Source: Ignavibacteriota bacterium (GTDB lineage Bacteria > Bacteroidota > Ignavibacteria > Tepidaquicellales > Tepidaquicellaceae). From it: 16,663 bases of DNA. The notes beneath the pieces are model-generated. The model did no database searches. It saw only the letters and a list, made by a program, of their open reading frames with translations, and was not told where the DNA came from. Within the stretch, counting starts at the first letter, position 1. The number at the start of each line of letters is the position of its first letter. The DNA lies in assembly GCA_003158365.1 (NCBI GenBank), contig PMIW01000060.1, positions 20,744 through 37,406 on the forward strand, in the 5' to 3' direction. Position numbers and translations under genes: made by a program. Below, in pieces: positions 1 to 6,573 of this stretch.

Positions 1-417
1 GGTACAAAAATGATTCACCTCGGAAAAAACACAAAGAGCAGAATAGTCTCAAAAGGAATTTCCGCAGGATTCAGCCAGAACAGTTACAGGGGACAGGTTA
101 AAGTATCGAAGAATGCTGAGAATGCAAGAAATTATTCCCAGTGCGATTCGCTCCTTATGGGCGATAAATGCGGTGCACACACATTTCCGTATTTTGATAT
201 AAGCAACAGCACTGCAACAGTTGAGCACGAAGCAACAACATCTAAGATTAGCGAAGAAATAATGTTCTATTGCAAATCACGCGGTATATCGCAGGAAGAT
301 GCCGTTGCATTAATAGTAAATGGTTATGCAAAAGAGGTTTTAAACCAGCTCCCTATGGAATTTGCCGTAGAAGCACAAAAGCTTCTTGCAATTTCGCTCG
401 AAGGAAGCGTCGGGTAA
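1..417 (+). CDS. sufB: SufB, Fe-S cluster scaffold subunit (C-terminal part)
   Basis: SufB is the main scaffold subunit of the cytoplasmic SufBC2D complex, on which sulfur from SufS/SufE and iron are assembled into Fe-S clusters. Only the last ~138 codons lie in the window; the reading frame is open to base 1 (G-T-K before the first Met at 10), so the gene starts upstream. The stretch TKMIHLGKNTKS and the segment QCDSLLMGDKCGAHTFPY are typical SufB. Counting back from the C terminus, the Cys of QCDSLL is 90 residues from the end, the place of E. coli Cys405 at the SufB-SufD interface, and the Glu of VEHEA falls where Glu434 does. It is first in the visible operon; sufC follows after 145 bp. 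The stop codon lies at the start of a heptameric repeat array. Confidence 0.96.
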   Translation, partial: GTKMIHLGKNTKSRIVSKGISAGFSQNSYRGQVKVSKNAENARNYSQCDSLLMGDKCGAHTFPYFDISNSTATVEHEATTSKISEEIMFYCKSRGISQEDAVALIVNGYAKEVLNQLPMEFAVEAQKLLAISLEGSVG

Positions 418-450
418 TTAATAATGAATAATGAGTAATAAATAATAAAG
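416..450. repeat. Heptameric repeat array at the sufB stop codon
   Basis: Five imperfect 7-bp units run without a break from 416, inside the TAA stop at 415-417, to 450. They are AATTAAT at 416, AATGAAT at 423, AATGAGT at 430, AATAAAT at 437 and AATAAAG at 444. The next seven bases, AACTGAA, also match the unit that follows in the arrays after sufS and sufE. Compared with the array after sufE, this copy lacks one unit and has one extra, so the two differ by whole 7-bp steps. The array carries TAA or TGA in all three forward frames. Confidence 0.75.
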
Positions 451-562
451 AACTGAAGAGCACATAAATATATTGACGATTGGCTATTCACTTTTTCAGT
501 TTTGCAAATAAGAAAAAATAAATTTTTAAAATATATAAAAATCAAAATAAACCAGACAAGAA

Positions 563-1318
563 ATGTTATCAATAAAAAATTTAAGGGCAAGCATTCACGG
601 TAAGGAAATTCTTAAAGGCATAAATCTTGAAGTAAAAGCCGGGGAAGTTCACGCAATAATGGGACCTAACGGCTCCGGAAAATCAACGCTGGCATCGGTT
701 CTTGCGGGAAAAGAAGGCTATGATGTAACAAGCGGTGAAGTGATTTATAAAGGAAAAAATCTTTTCGATTATTCGCCCGAAGACCGTGCAAGAGAAGGTA
801 TATTTCTGGCTTTTCAGTATCCTGTGGAAATTCCCGGGGTATCTACAACAAATTTTTTAAAGACAGCAATAAACGAAAAAAGAAAATACCTAGGACAGCA
901 ACCACTAAGCTCCGTAGATTTTTTAAAGATGTTAAAAGCAAAAGCAAAATTCGTAGAGCTCGATACCGAAATGACAAGCAGGGCTGTTAATGTCGGATTC
1001 TCAGGAGGCGAGAAAAAAAGAAATGAAATTTTTCAGCTTGCAATGATGAACCCTGATTTATCCATACTTGATGAAACGGATTCCGGGCTTGATATTGACG
1101 CTTTGAGAATAGTCGCGGAAGGCGTGAACAAATTAAAAACCAAAGATAATGCTTTTGTTATAATCACACACTACCAGAGGCTTCTGAATTATATTGTCCC
1201 TGATTATGTGCATGTACTCAGCGACGGACAGATTGTTACTTCAGGCGGAAAAGAGCTGGCGCTGAAACTGGAAGAGCTTGGTTATGACTGGGTTGAAGAT
1301 TTAGCCGACGCAAAATAA
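563..1318 (+). CDS. sufC: SufC, ABC-type ATPase of the SufBCD complex
   Basis: SufC is the soluble ATPase that dimerises on SufB and SufD and drives the conformational change needed for cluster assembly. The 251-residue protein has normal family length. It shows Walker A GPNGSGKS (34-41), a Q-loop Gln in FQYP (about 85), the SufC form of the ABC signature FSGGEKKRN (146-154), Walker B ending LDE with catalytic Glu171, DSGLD just after it, and the H-loop His203 in ITHYQR. FSGGEKKRN followed by LDETDSGLDIDALR separates SufC from transport ATPases. The ATG at 563 is the natural start because the Walker A spacing fits; no strong Shine-Dalgarno is visible. It lies 145 bp after sufB and 33 bp before sufD, within one operon. 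Confidence 0.97.
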   Translation: MLSIKNLRASIHGKEILKGINLEVKAGEVHAIMGPNGSGKSTLASVLAGKEGYDVTSGEVIYKGKNLFDYSPEDRAREGIFLAFQYPVEIPGVSTTNFLKTAINEKRKYLGQQPLSSVDFLKMLKAKAKFVELDTEMTSRAVNVGFSGGEKKRNEIFQLAMMNPDLSILDETDSGLDIDALRIVAEGVNKLKTKDNAFVIITHYQRLLNYIVPDYVHVLSDGQIVTSGGKELALKLEELGYDWVEDLADAK

Positions 1319-1321
1319 ACT

Positions 1322-1345
1322 AAAAAAACGGATAAACGGATTAAA
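1322..1345. repeat. ACGGAT direct repeats between sufC and sufD
   Basis: The 33-bp sufC-sufD spacer holds two copies of ACGGAT (1328-1333 and 1336-1341), eight bases apart, in an A-rich stretch. Read on the other strand they give ATCCGT, the same core that is repeated in the intergenic region at 12395-12430. This looks like a very short member of a dispersed intergenic repeat family; two copies alone could be chance. Confidence 0.4.
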
Positions 1346-1351
1346 TAATAT

Positions 1352-2662
1352 ATGGACTTAAAAGAAAAATTAATATCGGATTACAGACTGCATGAAAGCA
1401 AACTCAACGGTTTTGCCAGGGGAAAAATATATAATATAAAACTCGACGCAGAAAGATATTTTGAATTACTCGGATTCCCGAACAGAAAACAGGAAGACTG
1501 GAGATTTACAAATGTAAATCCAATAATAACAAATAATTATAACTACGATTTAGGAGCTCAACCGCAGATAAGCGAAGAAGACTTGCAAAATTTTCTGGTG
1601 CCCGGTTTAAAAGCAAATACAATAGTTTTTATAAACGGAATATATTCTGATAAGCATTCAAAAATAATTACGGAAAAAGGGAAAGCTTATATTGGCACTA
1701 TTAAAGACACTCAAAAAAGCAATAAGGAATTAATCGAAAAATATTTTGCAGGTAATGCGGATTATAAAACCGACGGGTTCACAGCATTGAACACTGCATA
1801 TATGAATGACGGCGTTTTTATTCACGTAAGCAAAAACACCGAAATTAAAGAACCTGTTTTAATTTTAAACATAACCGATTCTTCCAAAGGTGAAATTATG
1901 TACCACCCGAGAGTTTTGCTTGTCGCCGGGGAAAGCAGCAAGGTTTCTCTGATTGAGATTTATGAATCAGATGGAGAAAACTTCAGCTTTTCAAACGCAG
2001 TAACCGAAATTTATTCGGAAAATAATTCCGAAGTTCATTATTATAAGATTCAAAATGAATGTGACAAAAGCTATCACGTCGGCACAACACAGGTCAGACA
2101 GGAACGAGACAGCAGGTTTAATTCCTTAACAGTCAGCTGGGGCGGAAGCGTAATAAGAAATAATTTAAATGCAAGCCTGCAAAACAAAGGTGCTGATACT
2201 ATTATGAAAGGATTGTTTATTGCAAGCGGAAACCAGCAAATAGATAACCATACATTAGTTGACCACGCAAGCCCGTACTGCCACAGCAATGAACTATATA
2301 AAGGAATAATGGATGAGAATTCAAACGGAGTGTTCAACGGAAAAATAATGGTGAGGAAAGATGCGCAGAAAACAAATGCTTACCAGATGAATAAAAATAT
2401 AATTTTGAGTAAAAGTGCACTTGTAAATTCAAAGCCGCAGCTCGAAATTTTTGCAGACGATGTGAAATGCAGCCACGGCGCAACAACCGGACAGCTCGAT
2501 AATGAACAGCTGTTTTATTTAAAAGCCCGCGGAATCGGTGAAAAAGAAGGAAAGAAATTACTGCTTTATGCATTCGCAAATGAGATTCTCGAGGATATCC
2601 CGATTGATGATCTAAAGGTATATCTCGAAAAAAAATTGAGCGAAAAGCTTGAAAAAAAATAA
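1352..2662 (+). CDS. sufD: SufD, Fe-S cluster assembly scaffold subunit
   Basis: SufD is the SufB paralogue that pairs with it in the SufBC2D scaffold and is thought to help iron entry. The protein has 436 residues, close to E. coli SufD (423). The N-terminal part has the family's RKQEDWRFTN motif (45-54). The beta-helix core carries DNHTLVDHASPYCHS (298-312) and NGKIMVRKDAQKTNAYQ (329-345). The C-terminal helical part starts at about 365 with EIFADDVKCSHGATTG (365-380). His375 in CSHGAT corresponds to E. coli His360, needed for cluster assembly at the SufB interface. SufD rather than SufB is assigned because the QCDSLL segment is absent and SufB lies upstream. The spacer to sufS is 39 bp. 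Confidence 0.96.
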   Translation: MDLKEKLISDYRLHESKLNGFARGKIYNIKLDAERYFELLGFPNRKQEDWRFTNVNPIITNNYNYDLGAQPQISEEDLQNFLVPGLKANTIVFINGIYSDKHSKIITEKGKAYIGTIKDTQKSNKELIEKYFAGNADYKTDGFTALNTAYMNDGVFIHVSKNTEIKEPVLILNITDSSKGEIMYHPRVLLVAGESSKVSLIEIYESDGENFSFSNAVTEIYSENNSEVHYYKIQNECDKSYHVGTTQVRQERDSRFNSLTVSWGGSVIRNNLNASLQNKGADTIMKGLFIASGNQQIDNHTLVDHASPYCHSNELYKGIMDENSNGVFNGKIMVRKDAQKTNAYQMNKNIILSKSALVNSKPQLEIFADDVKCSHGATTGQLDNEQLFYLKARGIGEKEGKKLLLYAFANEILEDIPIDDLKVYLEKKLSEKLEKK

Positions 2663-2701
2663 CTCATTAAAATAAAAACTTTTTAAAAATAATATTTTGG
2701 T

Positions 2702-3925
2702 ATGAGCACCTTTGATGCAGAAAAAATCAGGATGGACTTTCCCATATTACAGTTAAAAATAAACGGGAAACCGCTTGTATATTTTGATAATGCCGCCACT
2801 ACGCAAAAACCGCAGGCTGTTATTGATTCACTTATAAAATATTATTCCGAAATCAACAGTAACGTTCACAGGGGCGTCCACTTCCTCAGTGAAAAAGCCA
2901 CCAATGCATATGAAGCCGCAAGAAAGACGGTTCAGAAATTCATAAATGCATCGAAACCGGAAGAAATTGTTTTCGTGCGCGGTACTACCGAAGGCATCAA
3001 CCTTGTGTCGAATACATACGGACTGAAAAACTTAAAGGAAGGTGACGAGATTATAGTGTCAACTCTGGAACATCACTCCAACATTGTTCCGTGGCAAATG
3101 CTCTGCGAGCGAACCGGGGCAAAGCTGAAAATAATCCCGATTAATAAAAAGGGTGAAATAATATTCGATGAGTTTAAAATTCTTGTAACTGATAAGACTA
3201 AATTTGTTTCTGTTGCGTATATCTCGAATTCTCTTGGGACAATAAATCCAGTGAAAAAAATTATCGATTATGCGCATTCAAATAATATTCCCGTGATGCT
3301 GGACGGGGCGCAGGCCGTGCAGCACACTAAAATTGACGTGCGGGACCTGGATTGTGATTTTTTTGCTTTCTCGGGACATAAAATTTACGGGCCGACAGGA
3401 ATCGGAGTACTTTACGGTAAAGAAAAATTTCTTGAAGCAATGCCTCCTTATCAGGGCGGCGGTGACATGATAAAAAATGTTTCATTCGAGAAAACAACCT
3501 ATAATGACCTGCCGTATAAATTTGAAGCAGGCACTCCGAACATTGCAGGAAGCATAGGGCTTGCCGCGGCACTTAATTATGTGTCCGATTTAGGAATAGA
3601 TAACGTTGCAAAATACGAACACGAACTGCTTGATTACGGAACAAAAAAAATGCTAGAAATCGAAGATATGAGAATTATCGGTACAGCAGATGAAAAAGCA
3701 AGTGTGATATCTTTCCTCGTCGGAAAAACACATCCTTATGATGTCGGAACACTGCTCGACCAGCTCGGAATAGCCGTAAGAACAGGTGTTCACTGCACCG
3801 AGCCCCTGATGAATTTTTTCAAAATACCGGGAACAGTTAGAGCATCATTGGCGTTTTATAATACGAAAGATGAAATAGATTTACTTGTTAAAGCAGTACA
3901 AAGAGCTCAGACAATGCTTTTGTAA
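2702..3925 (+). CDS. sufS: SufS, group II cysteine desulfurase
   Basis: SufS is a PLP enzyme that converts L-cysteine to alanine and keeps the sulfur as a persulfide for SufE. Its 407 residues match E. coli SufS (406) almost one to one. Lys227 in FSGHKIYGP is the Schiff-base lysine (E. coli Lys226), and Cys365 in RTGVHCTEPLM is the persulfide cysteine (E. coli Cys364). EHHSN (123-127) carries the PLP-stacking His, and DGAQ (201-204) the PLP aspartate. The motif before the catalytic Cys reads RTGVHC where RTGHHC is commoner, a small variation. It sits between sufD (39 bp upstream) and sufE (86 bp downstream), and its stop lies at the start of a heptad array. Confidence 0.97.
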   Translation: MSTFDAEKIRMDFPILQLKINGKPLVYFDNAATTQKPQAVIDSLIKYYSEINSNVHRGVHFLSEKATNAYEAARKTVQKFINASKPEEIVFVRGTTEGINLVSNTYGLKNLKEGDEIIVSTLEHHSNIVPWQMLCERTGAKLKIIPINKKGEIIFDEFKILVTDKTKFVSVAYISNSLGTINPVKKIIDYAHSNNIPVMLDGAQAVQHTKIDVRDLDCDFFAFSGHKIYGPTGIGVLYGKEKFLEAMPPYQGGGDMIKNVSFEKTTYNDLPYKFEAGTPNIAGSIGLAAALNYVSDLGIDNVAKYEHELLDYGTKKMLEIEDMRIIGTADEKASVISFLVGKTHPYDVGTLLDQLGIAVRTGVHCTEPLMNFFKIPGTVRASLAFYNTKDEIDLLVKAVQRAQTMLL

Positions 3926-3951
3926 TGAATTGTGAATAATAAAAAACAGAA
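3924..3951. repeat. Heptameric repeat array at the sufS stop codon
   Basis: Four 7-bp units begin inside the sufS stop codon (3923-3925): AATGAAT at 3924, TGTGAAT at 3931, AATAAAA at 3938 and AACAGAA at 3945. The last two match AATAAAG and AACAGGA of the array after sufE, in the same order and register. Relative to that array, one AATGAGT unit is missing between the second and third units. A weaker continuation (ATTAGAA at 3953) resembles the GTTAGAA unit of the sufE array. Confidence 0.65.
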
Positions 3952-4011
3952 GATTAGAATTTATAAGTTACTATAGTAAAAAATTATTAACCGTTAAATA
4001 GTTTGTGAAAA

Positions 4012-4449
4012 ATGGAAACGAATACTAAATCAATTCAGGAAACTGAAAATGAAATCGTTGAAGAGTTCTCACTCTTCGATGAATGGATGGATAAATATGA
4101 ATATATAATTGAACTCGGAAAAAATCTTCCTGATTTGGATGAAAAACTAAAAACAGAAGACAATAAAGTTTCCGGCTGCCAGTCACAGGTATGGCTGAAT
4201 ACAAAGTATGAAAACGGCAATATAATTTACGAAGCCGACAGCGATGCTATAATTACAAAAGGCCTTGTCGGTTTACTTGTAAGGGTTCTCTCCAATCAGA
4301 AACCCCGTGATATCGTGGACGCAAAACTTGGATTCATAGATAAAATCGGAATGAAAGAACACCTTTCACCAAACAGGGCAAACGGACTGGTTGCAATGAT
4401 TAAGCATATGAAGGAAAATGCAAAGCAATTAATAATGAGTCGTGAATAA
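4012..4449 (+). CDS. sufE: SufE, sulfur-transfer protein
   Basis: SufE accepts the persulfide sulfur from SufS and passes it to SufB. The 145-residue protein has normal family length. It has the SufE core EEFSLFDEWMDKYEYIIELG (17-36), the acceptor-cysteine motif SGCQSQVW with Cys56 (E. coli Cys51), and a C-terminal region with GLVGLLVRVLSNQKP and HLSPNRANGL. The N-terminal ~15 residues are polar and Thr/Glu/Asn-rich and lie outside the conserved fold. The start follows GTGAAAA and is supported by where the fold begins. The last codons (LIMSRE and stop) are spelled by the first units of a heptad repeat array, so the final residues may be a recent addition. It lies between sufS and the DUF59 gene. 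Confidence 0.95.
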   Translation: METNTKSIQETENEIVEEFSLFDEWMDKYEYIIELGKNLPDLDEKLKTEDNKVSGCQSQVWLNTKYENGNIIYEADSDAIITKGLVGLLVRVLSNQKPRDIVDAKLGFIDKIGMKEHLSPNRANGLVAMIKHMKENAKQLIMSRE

Positions 4450-4489
4450 TGAGTAATAAAGAACAGGAGTCAGAAGTTAGAAGTTAAAA
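4427..4489. repeat. Heptameric repeat array overlapping the 3' end of sufE
   Basis: Nine consecutive 7-bp units run from 4427 to 4489: AATTAAT, AATGAGT (4434), CGTGAAT (4441), AATGAGT (4448), AATAAAG (4455), AACAGGA (4462), GTCAGAA (4469), GTTAGAA (4476) and GTTAAAA (4483). The first three cover the last codons and stop (4447-4449) of sufE. Apart from two whole-unit differences, bases 4427-4464 are identical to the region beginning at 416 after sufB. Stop codons occur in all three forward frames. Confidence 0.75.
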
Positions 4490-4501
4490 TAAAATCTAAC
4501 A

Positions 4502-4536
4502 TTTTTCTATTTTCATTTTTCCATTTTCATTTTGAA
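4502..4536. repeat. Pyrimidine-rich heptad repeat before the DUF59 gene
   Basis: Five 7-bp units lie just upstream of the DUF59 gene: TTTTTCT at 4502, ATTTTCA at 4509, TTTTTCC at 4516, ATTTTCA at 4523 and TTTTGAA at 4530. The two ATTTTCA units are identical and 14 bp apart. This array differs in sequence from the AATGAGT type but has the same 7-bp period and starts 12 bp after it ends. It leaves no purine-rich ribosome-binding site near the TTG start at 4555. Confidence 0.55.
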
Positions 4537-4554
4537 AATAATATTTAAATAAAA

Positions 4555-4917
4555 TTGGAAACAAAAAACATAAATACTGAAAATACTCAGGAAGAGAAAA
4601 AGGAAGTCAACCTTGAAGATTTAAAAGAAGAGGTAATAAAAGTACTGCGCATGTGCTATGACCCTGAAATCCCCGTTAACATTTATGACCTTGGTCTGAT
4701 TTACGATGTAAAAATAGCTACAAACGGCGATGTGCTTGTAATTATGACCCTTACATCACCTGCCTGCCCTGTCGCAGGTTCTCTGCCCATTGAAGTACAG
4801 GAAAAGCTTCGTGAGCATCCAATGATACACGATGCACGTGTTGAAATTACATTCGACCCGCCCTGGGGTCTGGATAAAATGTCCGAAGAAGCAAAACTCG
4901 AACTGGGTTTTTTATAA
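4555..4917 (+). CDS. DUF59/MIP18-family Fe-S assembly protein (SufT-like)
   Basis: The 120-residue protein belongs to the MIP18/DUF59 family (SufT, PaaD and the eukaryotic cluster-targeting factor), small proteins that assist Fe-S cluster maturation or delivery to target proteins. Family motifs are clear: DPEIPVNIYDLGLIY (36-50), LTSPACPV with the conserved Cys71, and FDPPW (100-104). Being last in a sufBCDSE operon is typical for SufT-like genes of this phylum. The start is most likely TTG at 4555, because an in-frame TAA lies at 4546 and the next Met is residue 33, inside the conserved domain. The ~20 residues before the domain are Asn/Thr/Glu-rich like the N terminus of SufE. Its stop is 13 bp from the stop of the convergent HMA gene. 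Confidence 0.92.
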   Translation: METKNINTENTQEEKKEVNLEDLKEEVIKVLRMCYDPEIPVNIYDLGLIYDVKIATNGDVLVIMTLTSPACPVAGSLPIEVQEKLREHPMIHDARVEITFDPPWGLDKMSEEAKLELGFL

Positions 4918-4930
4918 TTCAGAAAATTTT

Positions 4931-5167
4931 TTAGTTTAATTCTTCCGCTTTATAACCGGCTTTAAGAAGTGTTTCTATGACGTGCTCTTTGGTTAAACCT
5001 TCCCCTGTTACGGTAAGTATTCTTTCGGAGCTGTCCAGATCAACTTTCCATTCTCTTATATTATCGCTTTCGTCTAAATAAGGCGTTATCTTTGCAACAC
5101 AATTATTGCACTTTACGTTTGTTTTGAATTTTAATGTTTCCATATTTATTGTAAAATAACTGTTCAT
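4931..5167 (-). CDS. Heavy-metal-associated (HMA) domain protein
   Basis: This 78-residue protein is a single HMA domain, the fold of copper chaperones and the N-terminal domains of P-type metal ATPases. The metal site is the CxxC in VKCNNCVAK (Cys20 and Cys23), followed by the usual pattern of an acidic strand (WKVDLDSSERILTVTGEG) and a closing helix and strand (LLKAGYKAEELN). Many relatives begin METLKFKT, so the second Met (codon at 5143-5141) is an alternative start; neither start has a clear ribosome-binding site. It follows the RNase H gene by 49 bp on the same strand and is probably co-transcribed with it. No metal pump or regulator is adjacent, so the metal and partner are unknown. 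Confidence 0.88.
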   Translation of the reverse strand: MNSYFTINMETLKFKTNVKCNNCVAKITPYLDESDNIREWKVDLDSSERILTVTGEGLTKEHVIETLLKAGYKAEELN

Positions 5168-5216
5168 ATTTTTTTAATATATAAAACAAGTCAATTTTAT
5201 GATTAGTTCTGAAATC

Positions 5217-5927
5217 TTATTTATTGTTTTTTAAAAATCTTTTTATCTCATCTGAAGCCAGATTGTCTGCATGTTCATTCCATTTTTTTCCCGTATGGCT
5301 CTGTATTTTTATCCAGTGAATTTTTATATTATCTTCCCTCATAAAATCCGCATATTCTTTTGATACCAGTTTTTTTGTTTTCCAGTGTCCCCTCGCCCAT
5401 TTCTCCAGACCTTTATAATCATAGTAAATAGTTACATCCTGAATATTATTTTCCCTGCACCATTTTATGGATTCCGTCACGGCTTTAATCTCCCCGGCTA
5501 TCTGGTGCGAGCCCTGAACCTCGGATAATTCAAGTATTCCGGAAAGCTCCTCAATTACTTTTCCGTCTTTCCTTATCACGGCTCCGAAAGAGGTTATTCC
5601 TTTCCGATATGAACCGTCAACATCTATTTCATATCCCCTGTCTTTGTAAATTTTATCCTCTTCTATACTGTTTAACTCATTCCATATTCTCCGGATTAAT
5701 GCTGATTCATCCTTACCTTTTATTTCGTGAAGTGAAATTGAATATGTATCCTGAGTCGGTTTGTAATATAAATTGACTGTTCCAAAATTGTTTACCGAGA
5801 TTTTAATAGAATACTCCCTTAAAGAGTCTTCCGTTACATCCGCTAAAATGTTTTTTTCACAAAGTATGGAAATAAACTTCGAAGATTTTTCTTTTAACTG
5901 CTTTTCATATTTATAAGTATTTACCAT
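5217..5927 (-). CDS. RNase H family protein with an N-terminal extension
   Basis: The C-terminal ~140 residues form a type 1 RNase H domain, which cleaves the RNA strand of RNA-DNA hybrids. The acidic residues can be placed: Asp104 in IDVDGSY, Glu146 in AGEIKAV, Asp170 in YYDYKGLEKW and Asp221 in EHADNLA, with the catalytic-loop His211 in SHTGKKWNEHAD. The full set suggests an active enzyme. The first ~95 residues are a separate region (VNLYYKPTQDTYSISLHEI near 51-69, then an IRRIWNEL helix) that may be a small alpha/beta nucleic-acid-binding domain like those ahead of other RNases H; this is inference. The gene heads a short minus-strand unit with the HMA gene and is divergent from the lipoprotein at 6045. 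Confidence 0.88.
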   Translation of the reverse strand: MVNTYKYEKQLKEKSSKFISILCEKNILADVTEDSLREYSIKISVNNFGTVNLYYKPTQDTYSISLHEIKGKDESALIRRIWNELNSIEEDKIYKDRGYEIDVDGSYRKGITSFGAVIRKDGKVIEELSGILELSEVQGSHQIAGEIKAVTESIKWCRENNIQDVTIYYDYKGLEKWARGHWKTKKLVSKEYADFMREDNIKIHWIKIQSHTGKKWNEHADNLASDEIKRFLKNNK

Positions 5928-6044
5928 TTACCTATATTCGGTTTTATTAAGTATTTAAAGCAGGCTTTTTATAAAAATAAAATTTAAATATATTAATCCT
6001 GCAAGAGTGATTTTATATGCAAGTCTAATGTTAATATTATAAAT

Positions 6045-6485
6045 ATGAAATACATAAAATTCTTAATTGTTTTTTTCCCGATAATCTTTCTTTCCTGCAG
6101 CCAGCAGTTCAGAGAAATTACACCCGTTTCCAACCAGGACAGTATTAAAATCAAACTCGAAATCTCAGCCGAAAAATCCACTCCCGGCACGCGTGATGAG
6201 TTCACAATTAAACTTACAAACACTGGTGTAAGGGACCTTGCAAGATGCACGCTTAAACTCGATAACAAATATGAGCACCAGCTCGAAGGTCTTATCAATA
6301 AAACCGAGGACTGGATAGGAAAACCCGAAACATCGATGCTTCCTACGGGGGAAAGCGCTATTATAGTATTCAGCAGCGATTTTGATAATTACACTATATT
6401 CGGAATTACGGATAAAGATTTCCGCGTACCTGAAACAATCGAATTAAATTGTCTCGACGGAAAGGTCATCTGGAAAACGAAATGA
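6045..6485 (+). CDS. Small predicted lipoprotein of unknown function
   Basis: I do not recognise this 146-residue family. The N terminus is a lipoprotein signal: two Lys, a hydrophobic stretch (FLIVFFPIIF) and the lipobox LSCS with Cys18. The mature part looks all-beta. Its segment SIKIKLEISAEKSTPG...DEFTIKLTNTGVRDL resembles the opening strands of an Ig-like domain (the 'xKLTNTG' pattern common in CARDB- and DUF11-type folds), followed by a region ending IELNCLDGKVIW. It is probably anchored in the membrane and exposed to the periplasm or surface. It stands alone, divergent from the RNase H gene with 117 bp between them and 88 bp before the next gene. Confidence 0.75.
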   Translation: MKYIKFLIVFFPIIFLSCSQQFREITPVSNQDSIKIKLEISAEKSTPGTRDEFTIKLTNTGVRDLARCTLKLDNKYEHQLEGLINKTEDWIGKPETSMLPTGESAIIVFSSDFDNYTIFGITDKDFRVPETIELNCLDGKVIWKTK

Positions 6486-6511
6486 TTTTAAATAGCATGC
6501 ACTTTATATTT

Positions 6512-6519
6512 TAAATTTG
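6512..6519 (+). promoter_or_regulatory. Candidate -7 promoter element for the 6574 gene
   Basis: TAAATTTG fits the Bacteroidota primary sigma -7 consensus TAnnTTTG. A TTTA at 6487-6490, 21 bp upstream, is a weak match to the TTTG -33 element. The start codon lies about 54 bp downstream. Such an AT-rich octamer can occur by chance. Confidence 0.3.
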
Positions 6520-6573
6520 TGTTTTCAAATGAGTAAAATATAATATATAAATAACAATTAAATTTTTTTTATT

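Noticed and set aside
416..489. CRISPR-like or transposon-end reading of the suf intergenic repeats
   Set aside because: Units are 7 bp with no spacers, no terminal inverted repeats, no target duplication and no cas or transposase gene nearby.
501..526. TTTG followed by TAAATTTT before sufC as an internal promoter
   Set aside because: The spacing is only 14 bp and the -7 box is imperfect, so there is too little support.
324..590. 88-codon minus-strand open frame over the sufB end and spacer
   Set aside because: Its hydrophobic residues come from the A-rich spacer read backwards; it overlaps the conserved end of sufB and the start of sufC.
4911..4935. Possible terminator between the DUF59 and HMA stops
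   Set aside because: Only A/T runs that could pair weakly; no G+C stem is present.
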